From assembly GCA_022041995.1 (NCBI GenBank), contig CP074390.1, forward strand, positions 248,001 to 312,000: a stretch of 64,000 bases of DNA. The letters are read 5' to 3'. A program made the position numbers and the translations under genes. Source of the stretch: Cupriavidus necator (GTDB lineage Bacteria; Pseudomonadota; Gammaproteobacteria; Burkholderiales; Burkholderiaceae). Of the stretch, positions 10,102-20,185 are shown in pieces. The number at the start of each line of letters is the position of its first letter. Positions within the stretch are counted from its first letter, which is position 1. The notes under the pieces are model-generated. The model was not told the origin of the DNA. It saw only the letters and a list, made by a program, of their open reading frames with translations, and made no database searches.

Positions 10102-11165
10102 TCACCGCCGGAACCACAACATTGAGAGCCCGCACGCCGCCCCCAGCAGCAACAACGCTGCTGCCGAGAACAATGCACTGATCTCGGTTTCCTTGCGCTC
10201 GAGCGCGAAGCGGGCGCTAAGCTGGCGATACACCTGGCTCAGGTCCGCAGCCGAGCCTGCCTGGAAGTACTCGCCGTTCGTTATCGCCGCTACCGCCCGC
10301 AAGGCGGGTTCATCGAGTTGCATGTAGTAAGACAGGCTCGACTCTGCGTCGGCTCCGCCCTGCGGCGTACCGAATCCCACCGTATAGACGCGCACGCCGC
10401 GCTGGGCCGCCATGCGCGCGGCGTCCAGCGGGTCCGGGCCGGTGGTGCGGCGGCCATCGCTGAGCAGGATCACCGCACCGTGCCGATACGAGCCAGGCTG
10501 CGCCGCCGGCCGTTCCTGTTCGCGCTTGCGGACGGCGTCCGCCGCGGCGGCCTCTGTCAGCGATCTGCCGCCGGGCCCGGGTGCGAGCGACTCGCCGCTG
10601 AAAAGGATTGCTTCCAGGTCGATGCCATCGTCGGGGAACAACACTGCCAGCGCCTGGATCAGCCCGCTGCCGGTCGCCGTGCCGAGCTGGAGCTGGAAGC
10701 GATCGATTGCGTCGAGCATGTCCTGCCGGTTGTCGGTGGGGGCAGCACCACGGTCGCGGTGGCGGCAAAAGAGACCATGCCCAGGCGCACGCTGGCCGGC
10801 AGCCCGACGATGAGATCCCGGGCAGCCTGCTTGGATGCGCCGATCCGGGTGGGTGCAACGTCGGTCGCCGCCATGCTGCGGGAGGTGTCCATGGCCAGTA
10901 CCAGGGTGATGGTGTCGGACGGCAGCGTGATCGTCGCAGTAGGACGGGCGCAAGCCAGCAGGGCCACGCCCAGCGCGAGCAGGAAGAGCAGCGGCGGGAT
11001 GTGACGCCGCAGTCGTTGGCCGGGACCCAGGGCGGCGCGCGGCAGCGCAAGGCTGGCATACAACAGCGCGATTTTCTTGCGCCGCGCAATCAGGTACAGG
11101 TAAGCGGCTGCCAGCAGGGGCAGCGCGAGCAACAGCCAGAGCATTTGCGGCCAGAGAAACTGCAT
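10102..11165 (-). pseudogene. von Willebrand factor A (BatA-like) membrane protein, frameshifted
   Basis: One VWA-domain gene in two frames. From ATG 11165 it encodes an N-terminal helix (FLWPQMLWLLLALPLLAAAY), a second helix before CARPTA, and a MIDAS motif DTSRS in place of DxSxS. The frame is lost in a C-run (GGGGG at 10738-10742 on the plus strand). The downstream frame continues TDNRQDMLDAIDRFQ through SDGRRTTG, GVRVYTVGFGTP and a C-terminal helix ending LSMLWFRR. Adding one base restores about 354 residues, normal for BatA. It faces away from the protease-MoxR-DUF58-VWA operon and is a paralogue of the VWA gene at its far end. A sequencing error is likely. Confidence 0.82.
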
Positions 11166-11240
11166 GCACCTGCTCCTTGGCGCGTGGGTAAGACGATGGT
11201 ACTGTATTTTTCACGGCGGGACGGGACCTCGGGAGCGGCA

Positions 11241-12179
11241 ATGAAACGGGTAACGATCTACGGATGGGTCTCGGCAGCGGTGGCGCTGGTGCTCGCGGCC
11301 GTCGTGGTCTCTGCCTGGCTGTTGCAGCCGACGCCGCGCGTCCTCAAGCAAGCCGACATCGACTCCGCCGTGCTGCACACGCTGGAAACCAAGCGTCTGC
11401 CTTCGCGCACAGCCAGGGCGGCAGAGGCGGTTCGCGAGTCGGTGGTTGAAGTTCGCAGCTATGCGCCAGCCGAAAAGGCTGCGGACAAGCCGAAGAAAAC
11501 GGCATCCGCCCCCCACGCCAAGCGTGACCCCCCCGCCACACGCCACAAAGCACCTCCCGAATCGCCCCCGCTACCCTCGGGCGATGAACTCGCAAAAGGC
11601 GACCCACCTGGCGGCAAGGGCGAGTCCGGCGGCAAGCGCACAGCCCGCCACATCGGTTCGGGAGTGGTCGTGACCGAAAGCGGCATCATTCTCACCAGCT
11701 ATCACGTCGTCGCCGACGCCCTGCGCCTGGAGGTCATGTTCCATGACGGCCACACGGCCGAGGCCTCGGTGGTGCAGGCGTTCCCGGAGAAAGACCTCGC
11801 CGTGATCCGGCCCAGTTCCATCCCCGACGACCTGCCGCCGGCGACGCTCGGTTCCAGCCGGAACCTCGCGCCCGGCACCGAAGTCGTCGCGGTCGGCTTT
11901 CCGTTCGGCATCGGCCCGTCGGTGTCTGCCGGCGTGGTCTCGGGGCTCGACCGCAGGTTCGTTTTGCCGGACGGCAAGCAGGACCTGGACAAGCTCATCC
12001 AGTTCGACGCCGCCGCCAATCCGGGCAACTCCGGCGGACCGCTGGTGAATTTGGATGGCGAGGTAGTAGGGATCGTCACCGCCATCCTCAACCCCAACCA
12101 GAGCGGCACTTTCCTCGGCATCGGCTTTGCTGTCACGATCGAAAGCGCCGGGGTTTCCATCGGATCCTCTCCTTTCTAG
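11241..12179 (+). CDS. membrane-anchored trypsin-like serine protease (S1C, HtrA/DegP-like, no PDZ)
   Basis: A 312-residue protein. One N-terminal transmembrane helix (residues about 8-27) is followed by a Pro/Lys-rich linker and a trypsin-like domain. The catalytic triad is visible: His in TSYHVVADA, Asp in EKDLAVIRP, Ser in NPGNSGGPL. No PDZ domain follows; the protein ends about 40 residues after the Ser. The start ATG has GGGAG upstream. It begins the rightward operon, 12 bases before the MoxR gene, so a role in envelope quality control together with the MoxR/VWA system is inferred. Confidence 0.88.
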   Translation: MKRVTIYGWVSAAVALVLAAVVVSAWLLQPTPRVLKQADIDSAVLHTLETKRLPSRTARAAEAVRESVVEVRSYAPAEKAADKPKKTASAPHAKRDPPATRHKAPPESPPLPSGDELAKGDPPGGKGESGGKRTARHIGSGVVVTESGIILTSYHVVADALRLEVMFHDGHTAEASVVQAFPEKDLAVIRPSSIPDDLPPATLGSSRNLAPGTEVVAVGFPFGIGPSVSAGVVSGLDRRFVLPDGKQDLDKLIQFDAAANPGNSGGPLVNLDGEVVGIVTAILNPNQSGTFLGIGFAVTIESAGVSIGSSPF

Positions 12180-12191
12180 ACGGGTGGGCCT

Positions 12192-13182
<991 letters not shown>

Positions 13183-13205
<23 letters not shown>

Positions 13206-14217
13206 GCGCCGGAGCGGCCCCGAAGCCGCACCCGGTAGCGCACCCGCCGGCACGCCTGCCGGCACCGCGCTGGCCAGCGTCGACGCAAGGCAGGCCGAGG
13301 CCTTGCTGCGCCGCCTGGAATGGACCGTGGTGCGTCGCCTCGATGGCCTGCTGCAGGGCGACTACCGCACGCTGTTCCGCGGCTTTGGGCTGGATCTTGC
13401 CGACCTGCGCGAATACCACCCCGGCGACGACGTGCGGCACATCGACTGGAACGTGACGGCGCGGCTGCAGACACCACACGTGCGTGAGTACCACGAAGAC
13501 CGGGAGGTCTCCGTCTGGTTCCTGCTGGACCTGAGCGGATCAGTCGGTTTCGGTTCCGGCAGCGTGAGCAAGCGCGATCTGCTGAGCGACTTCACCACCG
13601 TCATGGCGCTGCTGCTGACGCGCTATGGCAACCGGGTCGGCGCCCTGCTCTACGGCGGGGCCACAGACGCGGGCGCGTCGGTGGTGCCGGCGCGCTCGGG
13701 GCGCCGGCATCTGCTGCACCTGCTCGACCGCATGCATGCCACACCCGCCGCGTTGCCGGGCGACACCCGCTTGCGCGACCTGCTGGAGCGCGCACGGGCG
13801 GTCGCGAAACAACGATCGGTGCTGTTCGTGGTCTCCGACTTCATCAGCGCCCCGGGCTGGCAGGCATCGCTCGGAACGCTGGCCCGGCGCCATGAGGTCG
13901 TCGCCGTGCGGCTGGTCGACCCGCTGGAGATGGCCTTGCCCGACCTGGGCCTGGTCGTGCTGCAGGATGCCGAAACCGCGGAGCAGATGTTCGTCGACAC
14001 GCACGACCCGGCCTTCCGCAAACGCTTCGCCGCCGCCGCCCAGGCGCGCGAGGCCGAGTTGCGCCTGGCCTTCACCCAGGCTGGCGTGGCGTGCCTGACG
14101 CTGTCGACCTACGCCCGCCTGGACCTGGCCCTGCTGCACTTCACCCGCCGGCGCCGCCACCGTCAAGGGGCCGCTGCAGTAGCAAAGCAGGAGAACGGGC
14201 CAAAGGGGGCAGCATGA
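13183..14217 (+). CDS. DUF58 domain protein (MoxR-associated)
   Basis: 344 residues with the DUF58 signature LREYHPGDDVRHIDWNVTAR, followed by a VWA-like fold with DLSGS, a MIDAS-type motif. No membrane segment was seen. Its start overlaps the MoxR 3' end by 23 bases in another frame, and its stop overlaps the next start (ATGA). It is the usual cytoplasmic adaptor of MoxR clusters; the precise function is not established. Confidence 0.93.
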
Positions 14218-15278
14218 CCGATGCCATAAGCCGGCTACCCGTCTTCAGCTTTCTGTGGCCAGGCATGCTGTGGTTGTTCGCGCTCGTCCTCGTGCTGTCC
14301 GCGGGCTACGTATGGCTCGATGGGCGCCGGCGCCGGCGCCAGGCGACGGTGCACGATCTCACCCTGAAAACCGTCGGCGTTGCCATCAAGGGCGGCGCTA
14401 CCTTGCGCCGCCACGTGTCGCCCATGCTGCTCCTGCTGGCCATGGCCGCGCTGACCTTCGCCATCGCCCGACCCCAGGCGGTGATGCTGCTGCCCTCGCG
14501 CATCGAGACCGTGGTCCTGGTCATCGATCTGTCCGGCAGCATGCGCGCGCAAGACATCCAGCCCAGCCGCATCCGCGCCGCCCAGCAAGCGGCCAAGGTT
14601 CTGCTCGACGCACTACCCGCGGGCGTCAGTGTGGGAGTCGTCGCGATGGCCGGCACCGCCGCCGTGGCACAGGCGCCCAGCCGCAGCAAGGATGCCGCGG
14701 CCACGGCGATCGACCGCCTCAAGCCGCAAGGCGGCACCGCGCTGGGCAATGGCCTGCTCATCGCGCTGACGACGCTGCTGCCGCAGACGGCTGGTGACGC
14801 CGAGCGCCTCATGAACGGCGACACCGCGCCGTTGCAAAAGCCGGACGCGTCCCGCAGCGGCGAAGCCGTGACGCCCGGCTCTTATTCCTCCGGGGCGATC
14901 GTCCTGTTTTCCGACGGTGAAAGCAACACCGGCCCGGCCGCGACGCAAGCGGCGCAGCTTGCCGCCGCGCACGGCGTGCGCGTTTATACCGTCGGGGTTG
15001 GCACGACCGAGGGTGTGGTGCTCTCGGTCGATGGCTGGTCGGCGCGCGTCAGGCTGGACGAGAAGGTATTGAAGGAAGTCGCCAATGCAACAGCGGCAGA
15101 GTATTTCCCGCTTGAGGATGCCGCGCAACTGAAGAGGGTGTACCGTGCGCTCAATATGCGGCTGGCGTTTGGCAAGCGCGAACAGGTTGAAATTACTGCG
15201 TTCTTTGCCGCGCTGGGAGCGTTGCTGGCCACGTGTGCGGGGCTGCTGTCGTTGTGGTGGTTCGGGCGCGTGATGTAG
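14214..15278 (+). CDS. VWA domain membrane protein (BatA/BatB-like)
   Basis: 354 residues starting at the ATG that overlaps the DUF58 stop (ATGA). It has an N-terminal helix (FLWPGMLWLFALVLVLSAGY), a second helix (MLLLLAMAALTFAIARP), a VWA domain with intact MIDAS motif DLSGS, SDGES later in the domain, and a C-terminal helix (ALLATCAGLLSLWWFG). This is the BatA layout with a periplasmic VWA domain. It is paralogous to the frameshifted VWA gene at 10102-11165, with the same helix-VWA-helix order and similar motifs, suggesting a duplicated pair flanking the operon. Confidence 0.93.
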   Translation: MTDAISRLPVFSFLWPGMLWLFALVLVLSAGYVWLDGRRRRRQATVHDLTLKTVGVAIKGGATLRRHVSPMLLLLAMAALTFAIARPQAVMLLPSRIETVVLVIDLSGSMRAQDIQPSRIRAAQQAAKVLLDALPAGVSVGVVAMAGTAAVAQAPSRSKDAAATAIDRLKPQGGTALGNGLLIALTTLLPQTAGDAERLMNGDTAPLQKPDASRSGEAVTPGSYSSGAIVLFSDGESNTGPAATQAAQLAAAHGVRVYTVGVGTTEGVVLSVDGWSARVRLDEKVLKEVANATAAEYFPLEDAAQLKRVYRALNMRLAFGKREQVEITAFFAALGALLATCAGLLSLWWFGRVM

Positions 15279-15354
15279 GCAGGGACTGGCTCTGACACGC
15301 CCTCGCCCCGCCACTTTCGGCCCCCGGTTTGGCGCGCGCTCGTGGCCAGGCGCA

Positions 15355-16446
15355 TCAGAACCGGTGACGAACGCCCATCACCGCACCCACCTGATCCTTG
15401 CCAGGCTGTACGTTGAAAACGGCCGACGTGCCGCTGCCACTGTTGAAGCCGTTGACGCCTAGTGCCGAGTTATCCTTGTTTAGCGCGTAGGAGACTGAAG
15501 CGTAGAGGTCGGTGCGTTTGCTGAGCGAATAATCGCTAGTAAGCACGAACTGCCACGGGTCGGATCCGGTCTGCCGGAAGTCTTGGTAGTAAGCCGCGCC
15601 AGTCAGGGAGAAAGCCGGCGTCACTTTGTAAGCCAGGCCCAGCCAGTAGAGGTTCGAGCCGGCGTCAGCTGCCTGCGCGCCCGGCAGCGTAGCACCATCA
15701 TAGGCCTTCGCCAGACGGTAGCCCGCATAAACCTTGGCATCACCCACCGCATATGTGGCAGCCACCGAAACGCGCCTCAGGACCGGCGCCTGGTTTGACG
15801 GCGTGCCGACGTGCGCATCGTCATAGGCCACGCCCAGCGCAAAGGGGCCGGAGGCATAGTTGACGAACGCGCCGAAATTACGTCCGAATACGTTGCTGCC
15901 AGCCACTTCGCTGCCATTAGCCTGGAATGAGTAGAAAGCCAGTCCAGTCAGCTTTCCGAACTTGCCGACATACTTGATGGCATTGTCCGCGCGCGCGCCA
16001 AACTCCGGCGCAATCGAGAGGATGCTGTAGCGGTCGGCAATCGCATTGGGATCATAGATATTGCCGAATTCGCGCATGCCGGTCTGCTGCCGCCCCAACA
16101 GGAGTGAGCCGTATAGGCTATCGAGCCCTGCATAGGCATTGCGGCCGAACAGACGCCCGCTCTGGCCCGAATTGCCGGTATCGATGTCGAAGCCGCTTTC
16201 CAGCAGAAAGACTGCCTTCAGCCCGCGGCCCAACTCCTCCACGCCGCGCAGCCCCCAACGCGAGCCAGACTGGTTCCCGGAAACCAGCCGTACGAGACTG
16301 TCGCCGTTGCGCCCTGCATTATTGTTGAATTCGATACCGGCGTCGGCGATACCGAACAGCGTCACGCCGGACTGGGCGTGGGCGCTTGCACAACACCCTA
16401 TCATGGCGAACAACAAGGATATGTCAACGAGATGTAGTCGTCGCAT
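15355..16446 (-). CDS. Gram-negative outer membrane porin (Burkholderiales type)
   Basis: A 363-residue trimeric porin. A signal peptide (MRRLHLVDISLLFAMIGCCASAHA) is cut before QSGVTLFGIADAG, the standard beginning of mature Porin_4 proteins. The GGRQQ-like LLGRQQTG segment and the C-terminal Phe (GVRHRF) needed for outer-membrane assembly are present. I chose ATG 16446 because the signal peptide starts there and a purine-rich AGAGGGGGGA lies upstream; an earlier in-frame start at 16500 would add 18 unlikely residues. It would allow diffusion of small hydrophilic solutes. Confidence 0.92.
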   Translation of the reverse strand: MRRLHLVDISLLFAMIGCCASAHAQSGVTLFGIADAGIEFNNNAGRNGDSLVRLVSGNQSGSRWGLRGVEELGRGLKAVFLLESGFDIDTGNSGQSGRLFGRNAYAGLDSLYGSLLLGRQQTGMREFGNIYDPNAIADRYSILSIAPEFGARADNAIKYVGKFGKLTGLAFYSFQANGSEVAGSNVFGRNFGAFVNYASGPFALGVAYDDAHVGTPSNQAPVLRRVSVAATYAVGDAKVYAGYRLAKAYDGATLPGAQAADAGSNLYWLGLAYKVTPAFSLTGAAYYQDFRQTGSDPWQFVLTSDYSLSKRTDLYASVSYALNKDNSALGVNGFNSGSGTSAVFNVQPGKDQVGAVMGVRHRF

Positions 16447-16569
16447 GGTGGTCCCCCCCTCTTTCTTCTTGATTTTTGGCCAGCAATGCGCCCGCGGCAA
16501 TCATCCAAACGGTGGTCCCCCCAAAAACGTAGCCGGCAGCTACCAAAGGTAGCCGTACCGAGCCATATC

Positions 16570-16680
16570 TGGCGCTCCGCCCCCGCACTGATGGCCCGCT
16601 TTAGCCAGGACGGCATCTCGCCCTGTCCGTCCCAGTCAGCCCCTTGGCATTGCGGTGGCAGACCACCGGTGCGGGAGGGG
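16570..16680 (-). pseudogene. remnant of an H-NS-family C-terminal DNA-binding domain
   Basis: On the minus strand the segment reads HRNAKGLT in one frame and then DWDGQGEMPSWLKRAISAG in the next, which together match the H-NS C-terminal motif also present intact in the protein at 33391-33711 (YRNALGQSWDGQGEYPDWL). One base is missing between the two parts and no N-terminal oligomerisation domain or clear start is upstream. I read this as a decayed gene or a recombination scar. The 335 bases between the porin and the 81-residue gene hold nothing else I can support. Confidence 0.5.
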
Positions 16681-16781
16681 CGGCTCTGCAGAGCATCAAC
16701 CTTTATAGTGGCCAACCCTCTGGACGATGCGTGAGCGCACCAGTCGCGGTCATTCGTGGGTCAGCGAAGAGAAAACGCGTC

Positions 16782-17027
16782 TTAACGGTGACCCAAGGCC
16801 TCCCGAATTTGGACAGCGAGTTCCGCCATCGACTTGGTTTCGGGATAGAAGACACAACTGCCGTCGGCATTGCGCTGTACCAGGTGCATCCCGGTTTCCA
16901 AGTGGGAGACGCTGACATGCAATCTGTCGTTGATGACCAGAATGCCATCGCGCTCCTCATCTTCGATGCCATGGTGGCAATGAATTCCAAGGGCTTCGAG
17001 CTTGCGCCGGACAGTGGTGATGCGCAT
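16782..17027 (-). CDS. small conserved-looking hypothetical protein
   Basis: 81 residues, starting at an ATG with a near-perfect AGGAGG seven bases upstream. The sequence (ITTVRRKLEALGIHCHH, then a beta-rich middle with INDRLHVSVSHLETG) looks like a compact alpha/beta fold. No family was recognised. An upstream in-frame start at 17114 would add 29 residues of poor quality and was not used. It lies alone between the porin and the solute-binding protein gene. Confidence 0.65.
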   Translation of the reverse strand: MRITTVRRKLEALGIHCHHGIEDEERDGILVINDRLHVSVSHLETGMHLVQRNADGSCVFYPETKSMAELAVQIREALGHR

Positions 17028-17429
17028 GGGGCAGGCCTCCTGCGTACGAGCATTTCTTCTGATTGTGCTCGCCGTCCGCGATGGACGGAAGGGAGAACTC
17101 CCCACCTCGAGCAAGGTGCAGCGCGCTACCCGAGTCGCGGTGCGCTGCGACCAGGCCCCTGCATATGGCCGCCAAGGGCCAAATGCCGTGCCACGAAGGG
17201 AGCAATCCGTCGGCTGCGCACCAGTTCAACAGCGCCCGCAGGGTTCGTTCCGCCCTCGCTCGCTTATTGCGACAGAGCCAGTTATAGACGATTGCCAGAC
17301 GGCCCATCGCTGGCAAGGCTCTCGGGGCAGGGAATTTGCTTATGACAACAATGTCCTTCGCCGGCCCCAGACCAGGGGTATACCCTTGCATCTTTGCCGC
17401 ATTGCCGGCCGCTCTCCGGTTTCCTCCGC
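17028..17429. other. intergenic stretch, no supported gene
   Basis: About 400 bases between the start of the 81-residue gene (minus) and the solute-binding protein gene (plus). It should hold both divergent promoters, but I could not pick out convincing -35/-10 pairs. No good coding signal was seen on either strand. Confidence 0.4.
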
Positions 17430-18368
17430 ATGCCTGCCTTCACCCTGCCCGCCCTGTCCGCCCGACTCCTGCGCGCCCGCCGCTCGCTGGCGGCTGTCGC
17501 CCTCGCCGCCATCTCCGTAGCCGCGCTGGCGCCGGCACTGGCCAGCGCCCAGAGCCCTGTGCTCGACAAGATCCGCGAATCCGGCACCATCGTGCTCGGT
17601 TACCGCGAGTCGGCGCTGCCATTCTCGTTTGCCGATGACAAGGGCCAGCCGGCCGGCTATGCGGTCGACTTGTGCCTGCGCGCGGCCGAAGCGGCGCGCC
17701 AGCAACTGGGCCTGAAAGACCTGAAGGTGCGCTGGATGCCACTCACACCGCAGAACCGCATTCCCGCCGTGGTCAACGGGCTGGTGGACCTGGACTGCGC
17801 ACCCAACACCAATTCGCTCGAGCGCCAGAAGCAGGTTGCGTTCAGCGTCTCGCACTACGTGTCGACCGTGCGCATGCTGGTGCGCGCCGACTCGGGCATC
17901 CGCTCGTTCGGCGACCTGCGCGGCAAGACCGTGGTCACCAGCGCCGGATCGACCGGCGACCGCCACGTGCGCCGCATGAAGGCCCAGTACGGCTACCACG
18001 ACGTCTACGCCAAGGACCACGGCGAATCGTTCCTGCTGCTCGAATCCGGCCGTGCCCAGGCCTTCGTCATGGACGACGTGCTGCTGGCTGGCCTGCGCGC
18101 GCGCGCCAAGGACCCGTCGCAGTACGTGATCGTGGGCCCGGCGCTGTCGGTGGAGCAGAATGCGCTGATGCTGTCCAAGGCCGATCCGGAATGGAAGCGC
18201 CTGGTCGACCAGGCGCTGACCAACACCCTTGCCGGCCCGGAGGTCACGGCGCTGCAGAGGCGCTGGTTCCAGCAGCCCATCGGCAGCCGCGGCATCAACC
18301 TGGCGCTGGCGCCGTCCGGCGAGGTGCGCGCGGCCTGGAAACACCCGTCGGACGCGGTCACGGAGTAA
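17430..18368 (+). CDS. amino-acid ABC transporter periplasmic binding protein (GltI/family 3)
   Basis: About 312 residues. A signal peptide (basic start, AAVALAAISVAALAPALASAQ) precedes a family-3 solute-binding domain: KIRESGTIVLGYRESALPFSF at the start, VDLDCAPNTNSLERQ in the middle and VMDDVLL in lobe 2. The layout matches glutamate/aspartate binding proteins. No permease or ATPase gene is adjacent, so it is an orphan component. The start is uncertain: ATG 17430 has no clear ribosome site, and an in-frame TTG lies at 17394. Confidence 0.88.
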   Translation: MPAFTLPALSARLLRARRSLAAVALAAISVAALAPALASAQSPVLDKIRESGTIVLGYRESALPFSFADDKGQPAGYAVDLCLRAAEAARQQLGLKDLKVRWMPLTPQNRIPAVVNGLVDLDCAPNTNSLERQKQVAFSVSHYVSTVRMLVRADSGIRSFGDLRGKTVVTSAGSTGDRHVRRMKAQYGYHDVYAKDHGESFLLLESGRAQAFVMDDVLLAGLRARAKDPSQYVIVGPALSVEQNALMLSKADPEWKRLVDQALTNTLAGPEVTALQRRWFQQPIGSRGINLALAPSGEVRAAWKHPSDAVTE

Positions 18369-18556
18369 GGGGGCAAGCGGTCCCCAACCTCAATCGGCCT
18401 GGGGCCGCAATTCAGGGTTTCCATGAGGTCGTGGCGCGGGGGCAAGCCCCAAGTTGACAGCGATGAACAATGTTGGCGACACTGGGCCGAGCCGTCCCAT
18501 GCAAGGGACAGGCCACATACACGACCGCCCGACGGCGGCATTTCTAAGGAGAAACC

Positions 18557-18868
18557 ATGAACAAGTTCGTCGCGACCGCGATCGCACTCTGCCTTGGCGC
18601 CGCTTCGCTGGCCGTGCAGGCACAGACCGGCGGCAAGAAGCAGTTCGATCCGTATTCCCAGGGTGCCAAGTCGGGTGAGAAGTTCGACCCGTACAGCCAG
18701 GGGGCCAAGGCCGGCGACAAGTTCGACCCGTACAGCCAGGGCGCGAACAAGAGCACCCGCAGCGAGCTGACCGACGCTTCCGCGCCGGCCGCCGAGAAAA
18801 AGCCGGCCAAGAAGTCCACCAAGAAGAAGAGCAAGCAGAAGGCCGCTTCGGCGCCGGCTGCCAGCTGA
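18557..18868 (+). CDS. small secreted protein with FDPYSQGA repeats
   Basis: 103 residues. A signal peptide (MNKFVATAIALCLGAASLAVQA) is followed by three near-identical repeats of FDPYSQGAK-x-G-x-K and then a Lys/Ala-rich tail (KKPAKKSTKKKSKQKAA). The ribosome site AAGGAGA is good, and a strong terminator follows 13 bases after the stop. Function is unknown. A protein at 33984-34175 carries related DPFSDGA/AFTDGA/SFSDGA repeats. Confidence 0.8.
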   Translation: MNKFVATAIALCLGAASLAVQAQTGGKKQFDPYSQGAKSGEKFDPYSQGAKAGDKFDPYSQGANKSTRSELTDASAPAAEKKPAKKSTKKKSKQKAASAPAAS

Positions 18869-18881
18869 GCCGCAAGCGCCT

Positions 18882-18919
18882 GACGCAAAAAAACCCGCCA
18901 AGGCGGGTTTTTTTGCGTC
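18882..18919. terminator. bidirectional rho-independent terminator
   Basis: A perfect 18-base-pair inverted repeat with a two-base AA loop: GACGC, seven A, CCCGCC on the left and its exact complement on the right. The A7/T7 arms give a T-run for transcripts from either side. It separates the convergent genes ending at 18868 (plus) and 18938 (minus). Confidence 0.95.
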
Positions 18920-18937
18920 CTGCCCAAACGCCCAAGC

Positions 18938-19831
18938 CTATGGCGCTTGCGTGTCGCGCTCCAGCGCGGTGACATCCACGCGCTGCACCTTGTCATCCTG
19001 GCGCACTTCAGTGCGCAGCACGAAGGCATCGGCCGGGCAATACCAGTCGGTGACGTGCATCACGGTCGGCTCGACCTGCACCACTTCTTCGGCAACCAAC
19101 ACCGGCCCCAGCGAGGTGCGCTTCTCATAGGTGACCGGCAGGCATTCCTTGCGCCCCAGCACGGTATTGATCGTCTGCCGCTTGCCGACGTGGCGCGAGC
19201 CGATATGGATCGACGCATGTTGTGCCCGCATGGTGCTGACCACTTCATCCGATCCCAGCGGGTAGACCTTCAGCGAAACGCTGGACTCAAAGGTCTCGCC
19301 CTCCAGCGTGGCGCCCTCGCGCAGGTCCAGGCCGGCGTAGTTGAACACGCCCATGCCGCGGAAGGCCGCCTCGCCGTACATGCGCGCGTAGCGGGCGCGG
19401 GCGTTGATGACGGCATGCTGGCTCTCGATGCTGGTCTGGCCGCCGGGCGAACGGCGGTCGATCACCACTTCATGCACCTGGGTGGTAATCACCGGCGGCC
19501 CCATCAGCGCCGACAGGGCAGTCTTGGAATTGATCTCCAGTTGGGCGCGGCAGCCGGTCGGACTGCGCACCACGTCGCGCAGGGTCATGCTGACCGACAT
19601 TGGCATCACGCCGTCGCCTTCCATCTGCACGTGCGACCCGGAGCGGAACCACGGGGCATTGCACAGCACGGCCGCCGCCGATGCCTGCGCCTGGCTTGCC
19701 GCGGCCTGCGCCACCGCCGGGCCGGCGCCCGGCAGTGGCGCCGCACCCTGGGCGCCGGCATGCTGCGCCAGGGCCATGGCCGCGCCCGCCATCAAGCCTG
19801 CCAGCCAGTCTTGCTGCGCCTTTGTCTTCAC
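18938..19831 (-). CDS. exported hypothetical protein
   Basis: 297 residues with an N-terminal hydrophobic segment (GLMAGAAMALAQHAGAQ) consistent with a signal peptide and then an Ala/Gln/Pro-rich linker. The body is beta-rich with Cys residues in VLCNAPWF, TGCRAQL, KECLPV and WYCPADA that could form two disulfides in the periplasm. No family was recognised. It is divergent from arnT and convergent with the repeat protein gene, so it stands alone. Confidence 0.75.
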   Translation of the reverse strand: MKTKAQQDWLAGLMAGAAMALAQHAGAQGAAPLPGAGPAVAQAAASQAQASAAAVLCNAPWFRSGSHVQMEGDGVMPMSVSMTLRDVVRSPTGCRAQLEINSKTALSALMGPPVITTQVHEVVIDRRSPGGQTSIESQHAVINARARYARMYGEAAFRGMGVFNYAGLDLREGATLEGETFESSVSLKVYPLGSDEVVSTMRAQHASIHIGSRHVGKRQTINTVLGRKECLPVTYEKRTSLGPVLVAEEVVQVEPTVMHVTDWYCPADAFVLRTEVRQDDKVQRVDVTALERDTQAP

Positions 19832-20185
19832 ATGAATCCCCGTCTAGAATGTCCAGGCGCGCCCGACCCAGCGCCCGGCCTGCCAGGCGACCGCCTGGAC
19901 ACTGAAATTATCGCGTTTTGTTGCGTGTGTAACTCGGATTTTTCCTTCCTCCGGGGCGCCGATCCGGCCGCGCCTGCAGGACCGTCCCCGGCACTCGCCG
20001 GGACAGCCTGCCCACCGTGCTACCATTGCCGGCCCGCGTGCGCCGAGGCGGCAGTGGCGTCCCAGGCGCGCGCCAGCCTGCCGGCCGCCTGGTGTCCACC
20101 AACCGGCAAGTCCATGCGTTGAGATGGCTTCCCGTCACCGCGCGCGCGCAGGACCATCGATCCGTCGCGCTTTTCCAGGAGATCT
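19832..20185. other. divergent promoter region upstream of arnT
   Basis: A 354-base gene-free stretch between the exported hypothetical protein (minus) and arnT (plus). It must contain the arn promoter. I looked for a PmrA-type direct repeat (TTAAG spaced by five) and did not find one, so PmrA control is not supported by sequence here. An AGGAGA ribosome site lies just before the arnT ATG. Confidence 0.45.

Noticed and set aside
19832..20185. PmrA box before arnT
   Set aside because: No two TTAAG-like half-sites at five-base spacing were seen.
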